The position numbers and the translations under genes are program-made. Under the pieces are notes generated by a model. The model ran no database searches and was not told the origin of the DNA. It worked only from the letters and a program-made list of their open reading frames with translations. DNA of 64,000 bases from DASVHS01 sp038244815 (GTDB taxonomy: Bacteria; Acidobacteriota; Thermoanaerobaculia; Gp7-AA8), in the NCBI GenBank assembly GCA_038244815.1, contig JBBRTB010000003.1:193478-257477 (forward strand), read 5' to 3'. Shown here in pieces: positions 44,682 to 54,737 of the stretch. The stretch's first letter is position 1. Every line of letters starts with the position of its first letter.

Positions 44682-46543
44682 CAATCCGTCCTCGGCTCTC
44701 ACTCCCCGGCCTTCCGTTGGCTGCCGTCGCACTTTGCGCGCTGGCGCTTTCCGTGCCGCTGCGCGCCGAGAATCAAGCTCCGCGCGACATGTTCCCGCAG
44801 GCTTCCGGCGCGGCGCGCGACGGCGACCTCGGCACGGCGACGAAGAAAACCCAGGAGTTGATGGATACGGGGCGCGCCTACGGCTTGAAGCGCTATCCCG
44901 TGTACGCATCGGCCGTTGCCGCTTTCGCGCGCGAGAGCGCCAGAGCGGCCAGGCCCGACGTCGCGGAGTGGGCGGAGAAGACGGCGACGCAGCTCGATCC
45001 GAAATCGGCGGCGGTTTCGTTCAGCAACGCCGACAAGTCGGCCGACAAGAGAAACTGGGCACATGCCGGCCCGCTCATGCTGCGCGGGTTCATGCAGGTC
45101 TTCACGAACTACCGGACGCACATCCTGACGCGGGCCGATCTCTTTATCGTTCTGGCGCTGGCCATCGCGCTCATGGGGATCATCTTTTCCATCGCCCTGT
45201 TCATCCGTTACGGGCGGGCCATGGCGCACGACTTTCGTGAAGCGCTGGCCAGACGAATCCACGGCGGATCGGTTTCCGTGCTGGCCTTCGCGCTGTTGTT
45301 TCTGCCGATCTTCCTCTGGCTGGGCCCGATGTGGCTGATCTTCTACTGGTTCGCGATCTTCTTCGGATACGCGAACGCCCGCGAACGCGCGCTCATCCTG
45401 ATCCTGGGACTGCTGCTGGCGGCGCTGCCGCTGGCGGTCGATCTGGCGGGATCGTGGGCCGGCGGCGTCGACAGCCCGGTCATCCAGGCGGCGGTCTCGA
45501 GCGCCGAGCAGAATTACCAGCCTGAGGCGCTCCGGCGCATTCAGGAGCTGGTGACGCTGGTCCCCGACAATGCCACCCTGCACGTCCTGCTCGGCAACAT
45601 GTACGTGTTCGAAGGCAACGAGCAGCAGGCCGCGGACCACTATCGCCGGGCCATCCAGCTCAACGACGCCCCCGGCGCCCATGTGAATCTCGGAAACCTG
45701 CACTTCCTGCAGAACGACTTCGGCGCCGCCAGCAACGAATACGCGGCGGCGCAGAAACGCGATCCGAACATGGCCATCGCGTATTACAACGACTCGGTTG
45801 CCAGCGGCGAGATGTATCGGTTCGACGAGCAGGGGCAGAAGCTCGAGCACGCCAAGAAGATCGACCAGAGCACTATCGAGCAGCTGTCGCAGAATCCACC
45901 GGCGCAGAAGATCGCCATGTATCACCCAAAACTTCCCGAGGCCTGGTCGGTGGCCCGGACCATCGCCGTCGGGGGCGCGGCACGCTCGCTTTTCGGCAAT
46001 TACGCGTACTTCGATCCGAAGGTGAGCGCCATCAACCCGGTGACGCTGGGCGCGCTGGCCTCCGTGGTGTTCGCGCTGATCATCTTCTCGATGCGGCGCA
46101 GCAGCGGCTTCGCCGGATCGTGCATCAAATGCGGACGCACGTTCTGTCACCGCTGCAAGTCATCGCGCGAGAGCGCCACGTACTGCACGCAGTGCATTCA
46201 TATCTACCTGAAGAAGGACGGCGTGGCCATCGCCACGAAACGGGCCAAGCTCGAGGAGGTGTCCGATCACCAGACCGGCATGCAGCGCCGGAACCGGTTG
46301 TTCGCCACGTTTATCCCCGGCTCGGCGCAATTGCTGGAGGGCCGCACGCAGACGGGGATCATCGGTATGTTGCTGTTCTTCACCTTCATCTGCATCGCCG
46401 TCCTGACCGGCCGTCTGGCGCCGGCCATCGGTCCGGTCGCGCATACGGCCCATCTGGCCATTCGCGGCGCCGCGATCATTCTGGCCATCATCACCTGGTT
46501 CGTGTTATCGCTCCCGGTATACCGCCGCCGCGCAACGGTCTGA
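44678..46543 (+). CDS. TPR and zinc-ribbon integral membrane protein
   Basis: The 621-residue product has a signal peptide (about 1-28) and a helical periplasmic region. Three or four membrane helices follow in the middle (about 155-265), then TPR units (about 280-370, HVLLGNMYVFEGNEQQAADHY and HVNLGNLHFLQNDFGAASN). A Cys-rich segment follows with four CxxC-type pairs (CIKCGRTFCHRC, YCTQC) near residue 490. The C-terminal hydrophobic hairpin resembles TM2-like segments. Function unknown; overlap with the DUF1844 gene and close spacing to the DUF4388 gene suggest one operon, possibly in cell envelope or secretion. Confidence 0.7.
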   Translation: MTIRPRLSLPGLPLAAVALCALALSVPLRAENQAPRDMFPQASGAARDGDLGTATKKTQELMDTGRAYGLKRYPVYASAVAAFARESARAARPDVAEWAEKTATQLDPKSAAVSFSNADKSADKRNWAHAGPLMLRGFMQVFTNYRTHILTRADLFIVLALAIALMGIIFSIALFIRYGRAMAHDFREALARRIHGGSVSVLAFALLFLPIFLWLGPMWLIFYWFAIFFGYANARERALILILGLLLAALPLAVDLAGSWAGGVDSPVIQAAVSSAEQNYQPEALRRIQELVTLVPDNATLHVLLGNMYVFEGNEQQAADHYRRAIQLNDAPGAHVNLGNLHFLQNDFGAASNEYAAAQKRDPNMAIAYYNDSVASGEMYRFDEQGQKLEHAKKIDQSTIEQLSQNPPAQKIAMYHPKLPEAWSVARTIAVGGAARSLFGNYAYFDPKVSAINPVTLGALASVVFALIIFSMRRSSGFAGSCIKCGRTFCHRCKSSRESATYCTQCIHIYLKKDGVAIATKRAKLEEVSDHQTGMQRRNRLFATFIPGSAQLLEGRTQTGIIGMLLFFTFICIAVLTGRLAPAIGPVAHTAHLAIRGAAIILAIITWFVLSLPVYRRRATV

Positions 46544-46549
46544 CACTCC

Positions 46550-47851
46550 ATGGCACTCGAAGGCACGCTCAAGGACTTCAGTCTCGCCGACATCTTTCAG
46601 CTCATCGGGCTGCAGAGGAAGACCGGCGTGCTGACGCTGAGGGGGAAGGACGACACCGTGACGGTGACGTTCCTCGACGGCAAGGTCGTGGGCGCCGACT
46701 CGCTCAATCGCCGCCTGGAGAACCGCCTGGGCACGGTGTTGATGCGCACCGGCACGCTCAATCAGGATCAGCTCAACCGCGCCCTGGAGATCCAGCGCGA
46801 GACTCTGCAGCGTCTCGGCTTCATCCTCACCCACTACGGCATCATCTCCGCGCAGAAGCTCAAGGAAGCGCTGCAGCTCCAGATCCTGCAGATCGTCTAT
46901 CGCCTCTTCCGGTGGAAGGACGGCGACTACCAGTTCTCGCAGGAGACCACCATCGAGTACGACCGCGACAACGTCGTTCCCGTCACCGCCGAATCGATCC
47001 TGATGGAAGGCGCGCGGATGATGGACGAATGGCCCATCATCGAGAAGCGGATCCGCTCCTACGACATGGTCTTCCGCAAGAAGCTCACCGACCAGGAGAT
47101 CCTGGTGGTGGGAGCGGACGAAGCCGACGAGGTCGACTTCGAGCCCGACTCCGCGCGGGCGCGCAAGGTCCGCCCCGGCAGCGACAAGATCCGCATCTCC
47201 CCGGACGAGAAGTCCATCTTCGACCTCGTCGACGGCACGATGAAGGTCGGCGACATCGTGGAAGTGAGCAAGGTCTCCGAGTTCGACACCAACAAGGCGC
47301 TCTACGAGCTGCTCACGCGCGACCTCATCGAAGAGGTACGCGGCGGCAAGAGCGGCACCTCCACGTCGCTGACCACGGCCACGCCGGTCGACGAAACCGA
47401 GGTCGCCGAGACCCCGGTACCACTGCCACTGGTCATCGTGCTGACGTTCGTGGCGATCGCCTCGATCGTCACGTCCGTGCGCAACCCGCTCAACGGACTG
47501 AACCCGTTCAACCGGCCGCTCTCTGCGATTGGCACGGCCCAGAAAGCGATCTCGCTCGAGCGCATCGAAACGATCGGGCAGGCCATCGAGCGCTACAACG
47601 TCATCAACGGCCACCTGCCGACGCGCCTGCAGGACCTCACTCCCGACTACATCGGTGCGAACCTCCTGTCGGATCCATGGGGTAACGCGTACAAGTACCT
47701 GCAGCGTCCGGAGCGATACCTGGTCATCGGCTTCGCGCCTGACGGCAAAGCGGACACCGATCTCTTCCTCTCGCGCGGGATCGACGCCGGCCCGGCCACG
47801 CTCCCCGGCAACTCCCGGCCGGACACGGGCGGCATCCAGCTCATCGAATAA
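46550..47851 (+). CDS. DUF4388 protein with GspG-like C-terminus
   Basis: The 433-residue product has an N-terminal DUF4388/PATAN domain (about 1-100, MALEGTLKDFSLADIFQLIG), typical of two-component and surface-motility regulators. A central helical/winged region (about 100-270) and one membrane helix (about 292-312, PLPLVIVLTFVAIASIV) follow. The C-terminal segment (about 345-425, GQAIERYNVINGHLPTRLQDL and LSDPWGNAYKY) matches the globular part of type II secretion major pseudopilin GspG. A DUF4388 sensor joined to a GspG-like domain may link envelope status to pilus or secretion function. It follows the zinc-ribbon protein gene by six bases. Confidence 0.8.
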   Translation: MALEGTLKDFSLADIFQLIGLQRKTGVLTLRGKDDTVTVTFLDGKVVGADSLNRRLENRLGTVLMRTGTLNQDQLNRALEIQRETLQRLGFILTHYGIISAQKLKEALQLQILQIVYRLFRWKDGDYQFSQETTIEYDRDNVVPVTAESILMEGARMMDEWPIIEKRIRSYDMVFRKKLTDQEILVVGADEADEVDFEPDSARARKVRPGSDKIRISPDEKSIFDLVDGTMKVGDIVEVSKVSEFDTNKALYELLTRDLIEEVRGGKSGTSTSLTTATPVDETEVAETPVPLPLVIVLTFVAIASIVTSVRNPLNGLNPFNRPLSAIGTAQKAISLERIETIGQAIERYNVINGHLPTRLQDLTPDYIGANLLSDPWGNAYKYLQRPERYLVIGFAPDGKADTDLFLSRGIDAGPATLPGNSRPDTGGIQLIE

Positions 47852-48719
47852 CGGGCGCGGCCACACGCAGCTTTCCCTGCTCCAGGCCGAACGTCACCGG
47901 CGTCGTGGTCACGGATTCTCCGTCGGCGTAGACGTCGAGAGAGCTCTCGCTTTCGACGATGAGCTCGCGGGCGCGCGTGATCTCGACGAACGGCTTGCGC
48001 ACGTGCCGGCCCGCGTACGCCAGCGGCAGCGTGATCAGCAACTGCAGGCGGGATGTGCGATGGACGATGCAGAGATCGAGCAGGCCGTCGTCGATCCGCG
48101 CGGCCGGCACGATGCGGATGCCGCCACCGTACTGGCGCGTGTTGCCCGCTACCGCGAACATGATTTCGTCGTCGCGCACCACTCCGTCGATGGTCAGGCG
48201 CACGGGGTGCGGCGTGAATCGCGGCAGCACGCGGAAGATCGAGTAGACGTACACGAGGGAGCCGCGCAGCACGTTCACCGTCTGGGCGTGCGCGGCCACC
48301 TCGGAATCGAAACCGACACCGGCCACGCCGAGGTAGCGGATGCCGTTGGCCACACCGAGATCAACCTCGCGCGTCTCGCCGCCGAGGATCACGTCGCAGG
48401 CGCCGCGGATGGAGCGGGGGATGCCGATCACACGCGCGAAATCGTCCCCGGAGCCGAGCGGAACGATCCCCAGCACGCCGCGACCGAGGTCGAATCCGCG
48501 CACGGCGTGGTGCAGCGTGCCGTCACCGCCGCAGACGACCACACGGTCGAAGCCCCGCGCAGAACTCTCCGCCACCACGCGCGTCAAATCGGCGGGGCTG
48601 GCCGTGGAATGGACATCAACGTCCGCACCGCGGGCCACGAGGTATCGCTCGACTTCGTCGATGTGCCGGCGCGTTTTGCCGCGGCCAGCGGCCGGGTTGT
48701 AGACGAGCTTGAGGTGCAC
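47841..48719 (-). CDS. Diacylglycerol kinase-family lipid kinase
   Basis: The 292-residue protein has the DAGK catalytic domain: LVYNPAAGRGK at the N-terminus, the nucleotide-binding GGDGT (64-68) with TLHHAVRGF, and PLGSGDDFARVIGIP. A beta-rich C-terminal lobe follows (GVAGVGFDSEVAAHA, GGGIRIVPAARIDDGLLDL). It phosphorylates diacylglycerol or related lipids at the membrane, recycling lipid or making lysophospholipid precursors. The exact substrate is unknown. Its C-terminal end overlaps the converging DUF4388 gene by 11 bases. Confidence 0.9.
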   Translation of the reverse strand: MHLKLVYNPAAGRGKTRRHIDEVERYLVARGADVDVHSTASPADLTRVVAESSARGFDRVVVCGGDGTLHHAVRGFDLGRGVLGIVPLGSGDDFARVIGIPRSIRGACDVILGGETREVDLGVANGIRYLGVAGVGFDSEVAAHAQTVNVLRGSLVYVYSIFRVLPRFTPHPVRLTIDGVVRDDEIMFAVAGNTRQYGGGIRIVPAARIDDGLLDLCIVHRTSRLQLLITLPLAYAGRHVRKPFVEITRARELIVESESSLDVYADGESVTTTPVTFGLEQGKLRVAAPVIR

Positions 48720-48749
48720 TTTGGCCCCTATGTTGCCAGAATGCCGGTC

Positions 48750-50132
<1,383 letters not shown>

Positions 50133-50168
50133 TTTTTCGCGTCGCCGGGTCGCCGGGGACGCGTTCTA

Positions 50169-50205
50169 GTCATTCCGAGCCGCGAAGACGGCGAGGAATC
50201 TGGGC
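50169..50205 (+). repeat. Dispersed GTCATTCCGAG repeat, copy 2
   Basis: This copy is GTCATTCCGAGCCGCGAAGA followed by CGGCGAGGAATC and a G-rich end. It is almost identical over the first 31 bases to the copy at 63185 and lies 37 bases after the HtrA stop. It leads straight into a degenerate-unit block, the same order as at the right end of the window. Confidence 0.85.
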
Positions 50206-50209
50206 GGGG

Positions 50210-50332
50210 GCTGGGTTGCCGGGTTGCTGGGTCGCTGGGTCGCCGGGTAACGGCTACCGGCTACCGGCTACCCGGCTAACAGCAACCGGTTACCCAGCAC
50301 CTAGCACCCACCCAGCACCGAGCACCACCCCC
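50210..50332. repeat. Degenerate GGGTTGCC/GGCTACC block
   Basis: Repeating units (GGGTTGCC, GGGTTGCTGGGTCGCTGGG, GGCTACC x3) pass into complementary CAGCAACCGG, TTACCCAGCACC and CCACCCAGCACC. The whole 120-base block is largely self-complementary. It separates the converging HtrA and metalloprotease genes, so it may serve as a bidirectional terminator. Confidence 0.75.
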
Positions 50333-50337
50333 CGGCC

Positions 50338-50787
50338 TCAAAACAGCGCCAGCTGCGGCGGTGGGGTCTGGCGGGGGACTGGGGGATGAAACTCGGCGCG
50401 ACGGCGGCCGAGGAGCATGAAGAGATTGCGGCGGATCCACTCCTGCGCTTCGCGGTAATAGCGGAACTGCCGTTCCTGCGCGTGGAAGCGGCGGCTGTGA
50501 TTGCCGCCGAGAACGTGGTGCAGGTACTCGTGGTGGATGATCGACTGGATGAAGTACGCAGGGATGTGCGACGCGTTGAGCAGGGGGTGGACGCGGATCT
50601 CGCTGGTGTGGTGGTTGTACGAGCCGAGGCGGATGCTGCGGCGGCGCTTCCGCGAAATCTGTTGTCCCCAGCGCACCGGGAGGGGCGGGTACTTCGCAAA
50701 GTACGTCCGGTGCACCTCGGCTGCCAGAGCGTCGAGGGGATGATGCGTGTTCTCTGGAAAAGGCAGCGGAAAATGCATCGCCCTCAT
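50338..50787 (-). CDS. SprT-like/M48-type zinc metalloprotease
   Basis: The 149-residue cytoplasmic product has the zinc motif HEYLH inside IIHHEYLHHVLGG and a downstream RRFHAQERQF that places the third ligand. This is the layout of SprT-like and YgjP-like (WLM-type) minimal peptidases. The tail is Pro-rich. Substrate unknown; SprT-like enzymes can digest DNA-protein crosslinks, but this small form lacks a DNA-binding domain. M1 could also be the Met four codons in. It ends at the repeat block. Confidence 0.8.
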   Translation of the reverse strand: MRAMHFPLPFPENTHHPLDALAAEVHRTYFAKYPPLPVRWGQQISRKRRRSIRLGSYNHHTSEIRVHPLLNASHIPAYFIQSIIHHEYLHHVLGGNHSRRFHAQERQFRYYREAQEWIRRNLFMLLGRRRAEFHPPVPRQTPPPQLALF

Positions 50788-50818
50788 TGTGCGAGCCGTT
50801 TCCGCTCAGCGCAAGAGG

Positions 50819-51148
50819 TCAGTCGCGGTCGCGGTCCATGAATTTGCCGACGTTGGCCATGGCCGCGGCGGAGATCGCGGAGGATCCGGCGGCGATGAGC
50901 TCGTCGCTTTTCTTCATCCCCAGGAACACGCCGATGCCGACGCCGAGGGTCACGGCGATGAGCGGGTAAGCGCGGATCTGCTCGCGCCACTCCTCAGGCA
51001 GAAGGTTCTCGAGCTCGTCGAAGAAGGCCTGCGGGCCGCCTTCGGCCATGGCCGCTCCGAGCGACGCGGCGCGCTCCTTGATCGGGGAATCGAAATCGAG
51101 CCCGGCGGCGGACTGCTCGTGATCATCTCTCTTGCGTGTGGTTGCCAT
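50819..51148 (-). CDS. Small single-membrane-helix protein
   Basis: The 109-residue product has a charged N-terminus, a helix around LENLLPEEWREQIRAYP, then a membrane segment (LIAVTLGVGIGVFLGMK) with Gly-x-Gly spacing and a short tail. GGAGT/GGGAGC lies upstream of the ATG. It follows the DUF883-like gene by five bases and shares its membrane segment style (AYPLIAVTLGVGIGVFLG compared with NPGKALLISIGVGFVIG). The two probably form a co-expressed pair; DUF883-type proteins bind ribosomes or stationary-phase membranes, which may or may not apply. Confidence 0.7.
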   Translation of the reverse strand: MATTRKRDDHEQSAAGLDFDSPIKERAASLGAAMAEGGPQAFFDELENLLPEEWREQIRAYPLIAVTLGVGIGVFLGMKKSDELIAAGSSAISAAAMANVGKFMDRDRD

Positions 51149-51153
51149 GCTCC

Positions 51154-51414
51154 CTACTCCTCCTCGTCGTCACCGCCGCGCAGCAGCAGACCGATCACGA
51201 AACCAACTCCGATCGAGATGAGCAGCGCCTTGCCGGGATTCGATCTCACGTAGCTGCGAACCTGATCGGTGATCGCGCCGAAATCGACATCGTCCACGCG
51301 CTCGCGCATCTCGTTGTACTTGTTACCCATGAAGTCCCTGGCACGTCCGAAGCGTGAACCTTCTTCCGTCTCCTCGGAGCCTTCGCCAGCATTCGATCGG
51401 GTCTCTTCTTCCAT
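51154..51414 (-). CDS. DUF883-family (YqjD/ElaB-like) membrane protein
   Basis: The ATG at 51414 is preceded by GGAGG seven bases upstream and gives an 86-residue protein; the longer frame is unsupported. It has an acidic N-terminus, an amphipathic helix (MRERVDDVDFGAITDQV) and the C-terminal DUF883 signature: YVRSNPGKALLISIGVGFVIGLLL, then acidic residues. YqjD and ElaB in E. coli are inner-membrane proteins that bind ribosomes in stationary phase; that role is inferred only. It heads a two-gene unit. Confidence 0.8.
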   Translation of the reverse strand: MEEETRSNAGEGSEETEEGSRFGRARDFMGNKYNEMRERVDDVDFGAITDQVRSYVRSNPGKALLISIGVGFVIGLLLRGGDDEEE

Positions 51415-51506
51415 GTCGTTTACCTCCAGATGCGGGGCTGAGACTACTACCAAACCATCTATTTCTGCAGCGATCGTGCCGTGCCCGGTCACATAGAATT
51501 CCCCCG

Positions 51507-52181
51507 GTGCAGATCTCGCTCGATCACGTGAGCCACGACTACGCGGAAAGCGAGGCCGCGGCTGCCGTCCACGTGCTCGACGACGTGACGCTGGAAATCG
51601 CGTCGGGCGACTTCGCGGTGCTCATGGGAGCGTCGGGCAGCGGTAAATCGACCATCCTCAATCTCCTCGGCGCCGTCGACCGCCCCACCCGCGGCCGCGT
51701 GTTCCTCGGCGACGTGGAGACGTCGGCGCTGAAGGAATCCGGCCTGACGCAACTCCGGCGCACCAGCATCGGCTTCGTGTTCCAGTTCTTCAACCTCATT
51801 CCCACGCTCGACGTGGCTGAGAACGTCTCCTTTCCTCTCTCCCTGGCGGGCGTGAAGAAGAAGGAGATCGACGAACGAACGGCGGCCGCACTCGACGAGG
51901 TGGGACTGACTGCGCGCGCGAAGCACTATCCGAACGCGCTCTCCGGCGGCGAGATGCAGCGCGTGGCCATCGCCCGCGCCATCATCCATCGCCCGCCCCT
52001 GCTGCTGGCCGACGAGCCCACCGGAAATCTCGACTCGAAAAACGGGTCGATGATCCTCGATCTCATCCGCGCCGTGCACGAGAAACATCGTCCGACGATC
52101 GTGATGGCCACTCATTCCGATCGTGCCGCGGCGTACGGCCACTACACGATTCACGTCACCGACGGGCGCGTGTCGCGATGA
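51507..52181 (+). CDS. LolD/MacB-type ABC transporter ATPase
   Basis: The 224-residue ATPase starts at GTG 51507. Motifs are Walker A GASGSGKST, Q-loop FQFFNL, signature LSGGEMQRVAIARA, Walker B LLLADEPTGNLDS and H-switch ATHSD. The PTGNLDS signature places it in the LolD/MacB/FtsE group that partners FtsX-type permeases. The stop overlaps the permease gene by four bases (ATGA). The pair probably extracts or exports lipoproteins or other envelope substrates rather than importing. Confidence 0.93.
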   Translation: MQISLDHVSHDYAESEAAAAVHVLDDVTLEIASGDFAVLMGASGSGKSTILNLLGAVDRPTRGRVFLGDVETSALKESGLTQLRRTSIGFVFQFFNLIPTLDVAENVSFPLSLAGVKKKEIDERTAAALDEVGLTARAKHYPNALSGGEMQRVAIARAIIHRPPLLLADEPTGNLDSKNGSMILDLIRAVHEKHRPTIVMATHSDRAAAYGHYTIHVTDGRVSR

Positions 52182-54733
52182 TCGCGCGGGCGCTGGTCAT
52201 CCGCCCGCTCATCCACGAGAAACTGCGCACGACGTTGACGGTGCTCGGCATCGCGGTCGGAGTGGCCGTGATCGTGGCCATCCAGCTCGCCAATCAAAGC
52301 GCGCTGCGGGCGTTCCGCGAATCTGTCGATGCCGTGGCCGGCCGCGCCAACTACCAGATCGTCAGCGAGTCGGGCCAGCTCGACGAGAAGCTGCTGCTGC
52401 GCCTGCAGTGGCTCTGGCGGCACGAGGGACGCTTCGCGCCGGTGATCGATACCGAGGGGATGGTGCAGTCGACGCAGATGCCGATCCGGCTGCTGGCCGT
52501 CGATCTGCTCTCGGACCTGCACTTCCGCGACTACCGTTACGCGAGGGTGGTGACGGGTGCAGCGGATGCGGGCAGCGCCGCCCAGATGTACCTGGAGCTG
52601 TTTCGAAGCGACTCCGTGATTCTGCCGGCGCCGTTCGCGAAGGAGCACGGCATCGCGCTCGGAAGTCCGATCGTTCTCGAATTCGGCGGGCGGAGCGCAC
52701 GCATGGTCGTGCGCGGTCTTCTCGAGTGGCACGGGCCGGCCACCGCGTTCAACGGCAGCATCGCCATCTGCGACATCTCGGCCGCACAGGCGAGTTTCGG
52801 CTTGCGCGGACAGCTCACGCGCGTCGACCTCCTGATTCCCGAGGCGCTGGCCAGGACGGTCGCCAAGCAGCTTCCGCCCGGCACGCGTCTGGAACGCCCG
52901 TCGCGCCGCAACGAGCGTGTCGACAGAATGCTGCGGGCGTTCCGGATGAATCTGTTCGCGCTCGCGGGCGTTGCGCTCCTTGTCGGAATCTTTCTCGTCT
53001 ACAACACGGTGCTGATCTCGATCCTGCGCCGGCGCCGCGACGTGGGCGTGCTCAAGACCCTCGGCGTCTCACCGCGGCAGATTTTCGCGGCGTTCCTCGG
53101 CGAAGGCCTGCTGTTCGGCGTGATCGGATCGATCTGCGGCATCGCGCTCGGCAACGTCATCGCCGGCGGGATCCTGCGGCTGGTCGGGCGGACGATCAAC
53201 GCGCTGTACGTGACGTCGCAGCCCGAGGGCGTGACCCTGACGCCGTCCGTGATCGTGACAGGCCTGGCGGTGGGCGTGCTGCTCTCGCTCGTCTCCGCGA
53301 TTCAACCGGCCATCGAGGCGGCGCAGATCCGGCCGATCGAGATGATCCGCACCGGCCTCCAGCAGCGGATGAGCCGGTGGAGCGCGCTGGTTCCCGCGGC
53401 GATGGCCTGCTTCGCGATCGGGGCGCTGGTGTCGCGCCTTCCTCCGATCAACGGGATTGCCGCCGGCGGCTACACCGCCGTGGCGTTCGTCGTAGCCGGC
53501 TTCTCACTCCTGGCGCCGGCGATCCTCAACGGGACGGCGCGCATTCTCCGCCCGGTGATGACGCGTGCGGCGGGAATCGTCGGCCGGCTGGCGGCAGCAT
53601 CTTTGCCCGCGTCGCTGCGAAGGACGTCGGTGGCCAGCGCCGCGCTTTCGCTCGCCACCGGCATGATGGTGGCGATCGCGCTGATGGTCGGCAGTTTCCG
53701 CGAGACGGTGCGCATCTGGGTCAATCAGACCGTCCAGTCCGATCTGTGGCTTCGTCCGGCGAAGGGATTGTCCAACGCCTCGATCGCGCTCTTCCCGGCC
53801 TCGATCGGAGACGAAGTGGCGCGGCTGCCGTTCGTGCGCGGCGTCGATCGCGTGCGCGGGCGCGATGTGCTTTACGACGACACGATCATCACGGTGGGCA
53901 GCGGAGACTTCGGGGTGGCGTCGAGCGACGGCGATCTGCCGATGATCCGGCCCCGTAGCGCGCGGAAGGCTCTGCTGGACGCGATCCGCAGCAATGGCGT
54001 GCTGGTGTCGGAGAGCTTCTCGATCAAATTCGACAAAGGCGTCGGGGACGTCGTCCGTCTGCCCATCGCCGGCGGAAGGCGCGATTTTCCGATCACCGGC
54101 ATCTATCGCGACTACTCGAACGACCGCGGCGTTGTGTTCATGAACCGGCCGCTGTACGTGACGTCGTTCCACGACGACGCCATCAACACGGTGGTCGTCT
54201 TTCTCGAGCCGGGCGTCGACCGCGAGCAGGCCCGCCTGCGGCTCGAGCAGATTTTCGGACCGAAGTACCACGCGTTCGCAATCAGCAACGCGTCGATCCG
54301 GAAAGAGGTCATGACCATCTTCGACCAGACGTTCCTGATCACCTACGCCCTTCTCGGCGTGGCCATCGTGGTGGCCGTACTCGGAATCATCAACACGCTC
54401 TCGGCGCTCATCCTCGAGCGCACCCGGGAGCTGGCGCTGCTGCGCGTCACCGGGATGTCGCGCCGGCAGCTCTCGACGATGCTGGTGCTGGAGTCGTCGA
54501 TGATCGGCCTGGCCTCGACCGTCGTGGGGCTGGTGATGGGCTACGTGCTCTCGTTCATCCTCATCTATGTCGTCAACAAGCAGTCGTTCGGCTGGACGAT
54601 CGAGTTTCATACCCCGGTGGCGCTGATCGCGATCTCCCTCGGGATTACCTTCCTGGCGTCGGCCGTTGCAGGGTTCGTCCCGGCACGTCTGGCCAGCAAC
54701 ATCGATCTTGTGACAGCGATCAAGAGCGAGTGA
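52178..54733 (+). CDS. FtsX-family ABC transporter permease
   Basis: The 851-residue permease has two FtsX repeats. The first has an N-terminal helix (about 18-42, TLTVLGIAVGVAVIVAI), a periplasmic domain and helices at about 255-380 (LVGIFLVYNTVLISILRR and FGVIGSICGIALGNVIAG). The second has a repeat of the same parts (LSLATGMMVAIALMVGSF, then helices at about 720-840 with VVAVLGIINTLSALILER). This 10-helix layout is that of long MacB/LolCE-like or DUF214 permeases without an added ATPase. With the adjacent ATPase it forms one exporter; no outer-membrane or adaptor gene follows. Confidence 0.9.
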   Translation: MIARALVIRPLIHEKLRTTLTVLGIAVGVAVIVAIQLANQSALRAFRESVDAVAGRANYQIVSESGQLDEKLLLRLQWLWRHEGRFAPVIDTEGMVQSTQMPIRLLAVDLLSDLHFRDYRYARVVTGAADAGSAAQMYLELFRSDSVILPAPFAKEHGIALGSPIVLEFGGRSARMVVRGLLEWHGPATAFNGSIAICDISAAQASFGLRGQLTRVDLLIPEALARTVAKQLPPGTRLERPSRRNERVDRMLRAFRMNLFALAGVALLVGIFLVYNTVLISILRRRRDVGVLKTLGVSPRQIFAAFLGEGLLFGVIGSICGIALGNVIAGGILRLVGRTINALYVTSQPEGVTLTPSVIVTGLAVGVLLSLVSAIQPAIEAAQIRPIEMIRTGLQQRMSRWSALVPAAMACFAIGALVSRLPPINGIAAGGYTAVAFVVAGFSLLAPAILNGTARILRPVMTRAAGIVGRLAAASLPASLRRTSVASAALSLATGMMVAIALMVGSFRETVRIWVNQTVQSDLWLRPAKGLSNASIALFPASIGDEVARLPFVRGVDRVRGRDVLYDDTIITVGSGDFGVASSDGDLPMIRPRSARKALLDAIRSNGVLVSESFSIKFDKGVGDVVRLPIAGGRRDFPITGIYRDYSNDRGVVFMNRPLYVTSFHDDAINTVVVFLEPGVDREQARLRLEQIFGPKYHAFAISNASIRKEVMTIFDQTFLITYALLGVAIVVAVLGIINTLSALILERTRELALLRVTGMSRRQLSTMLVLESSMIGLASTVVGLVMGYVLSFILIYVVNKQSFGWTIEFHTPVALIAISLGITFLASAVAGFVPARLASNIDLVTAIKSE

Positions 54734-54737
54734 TCCT

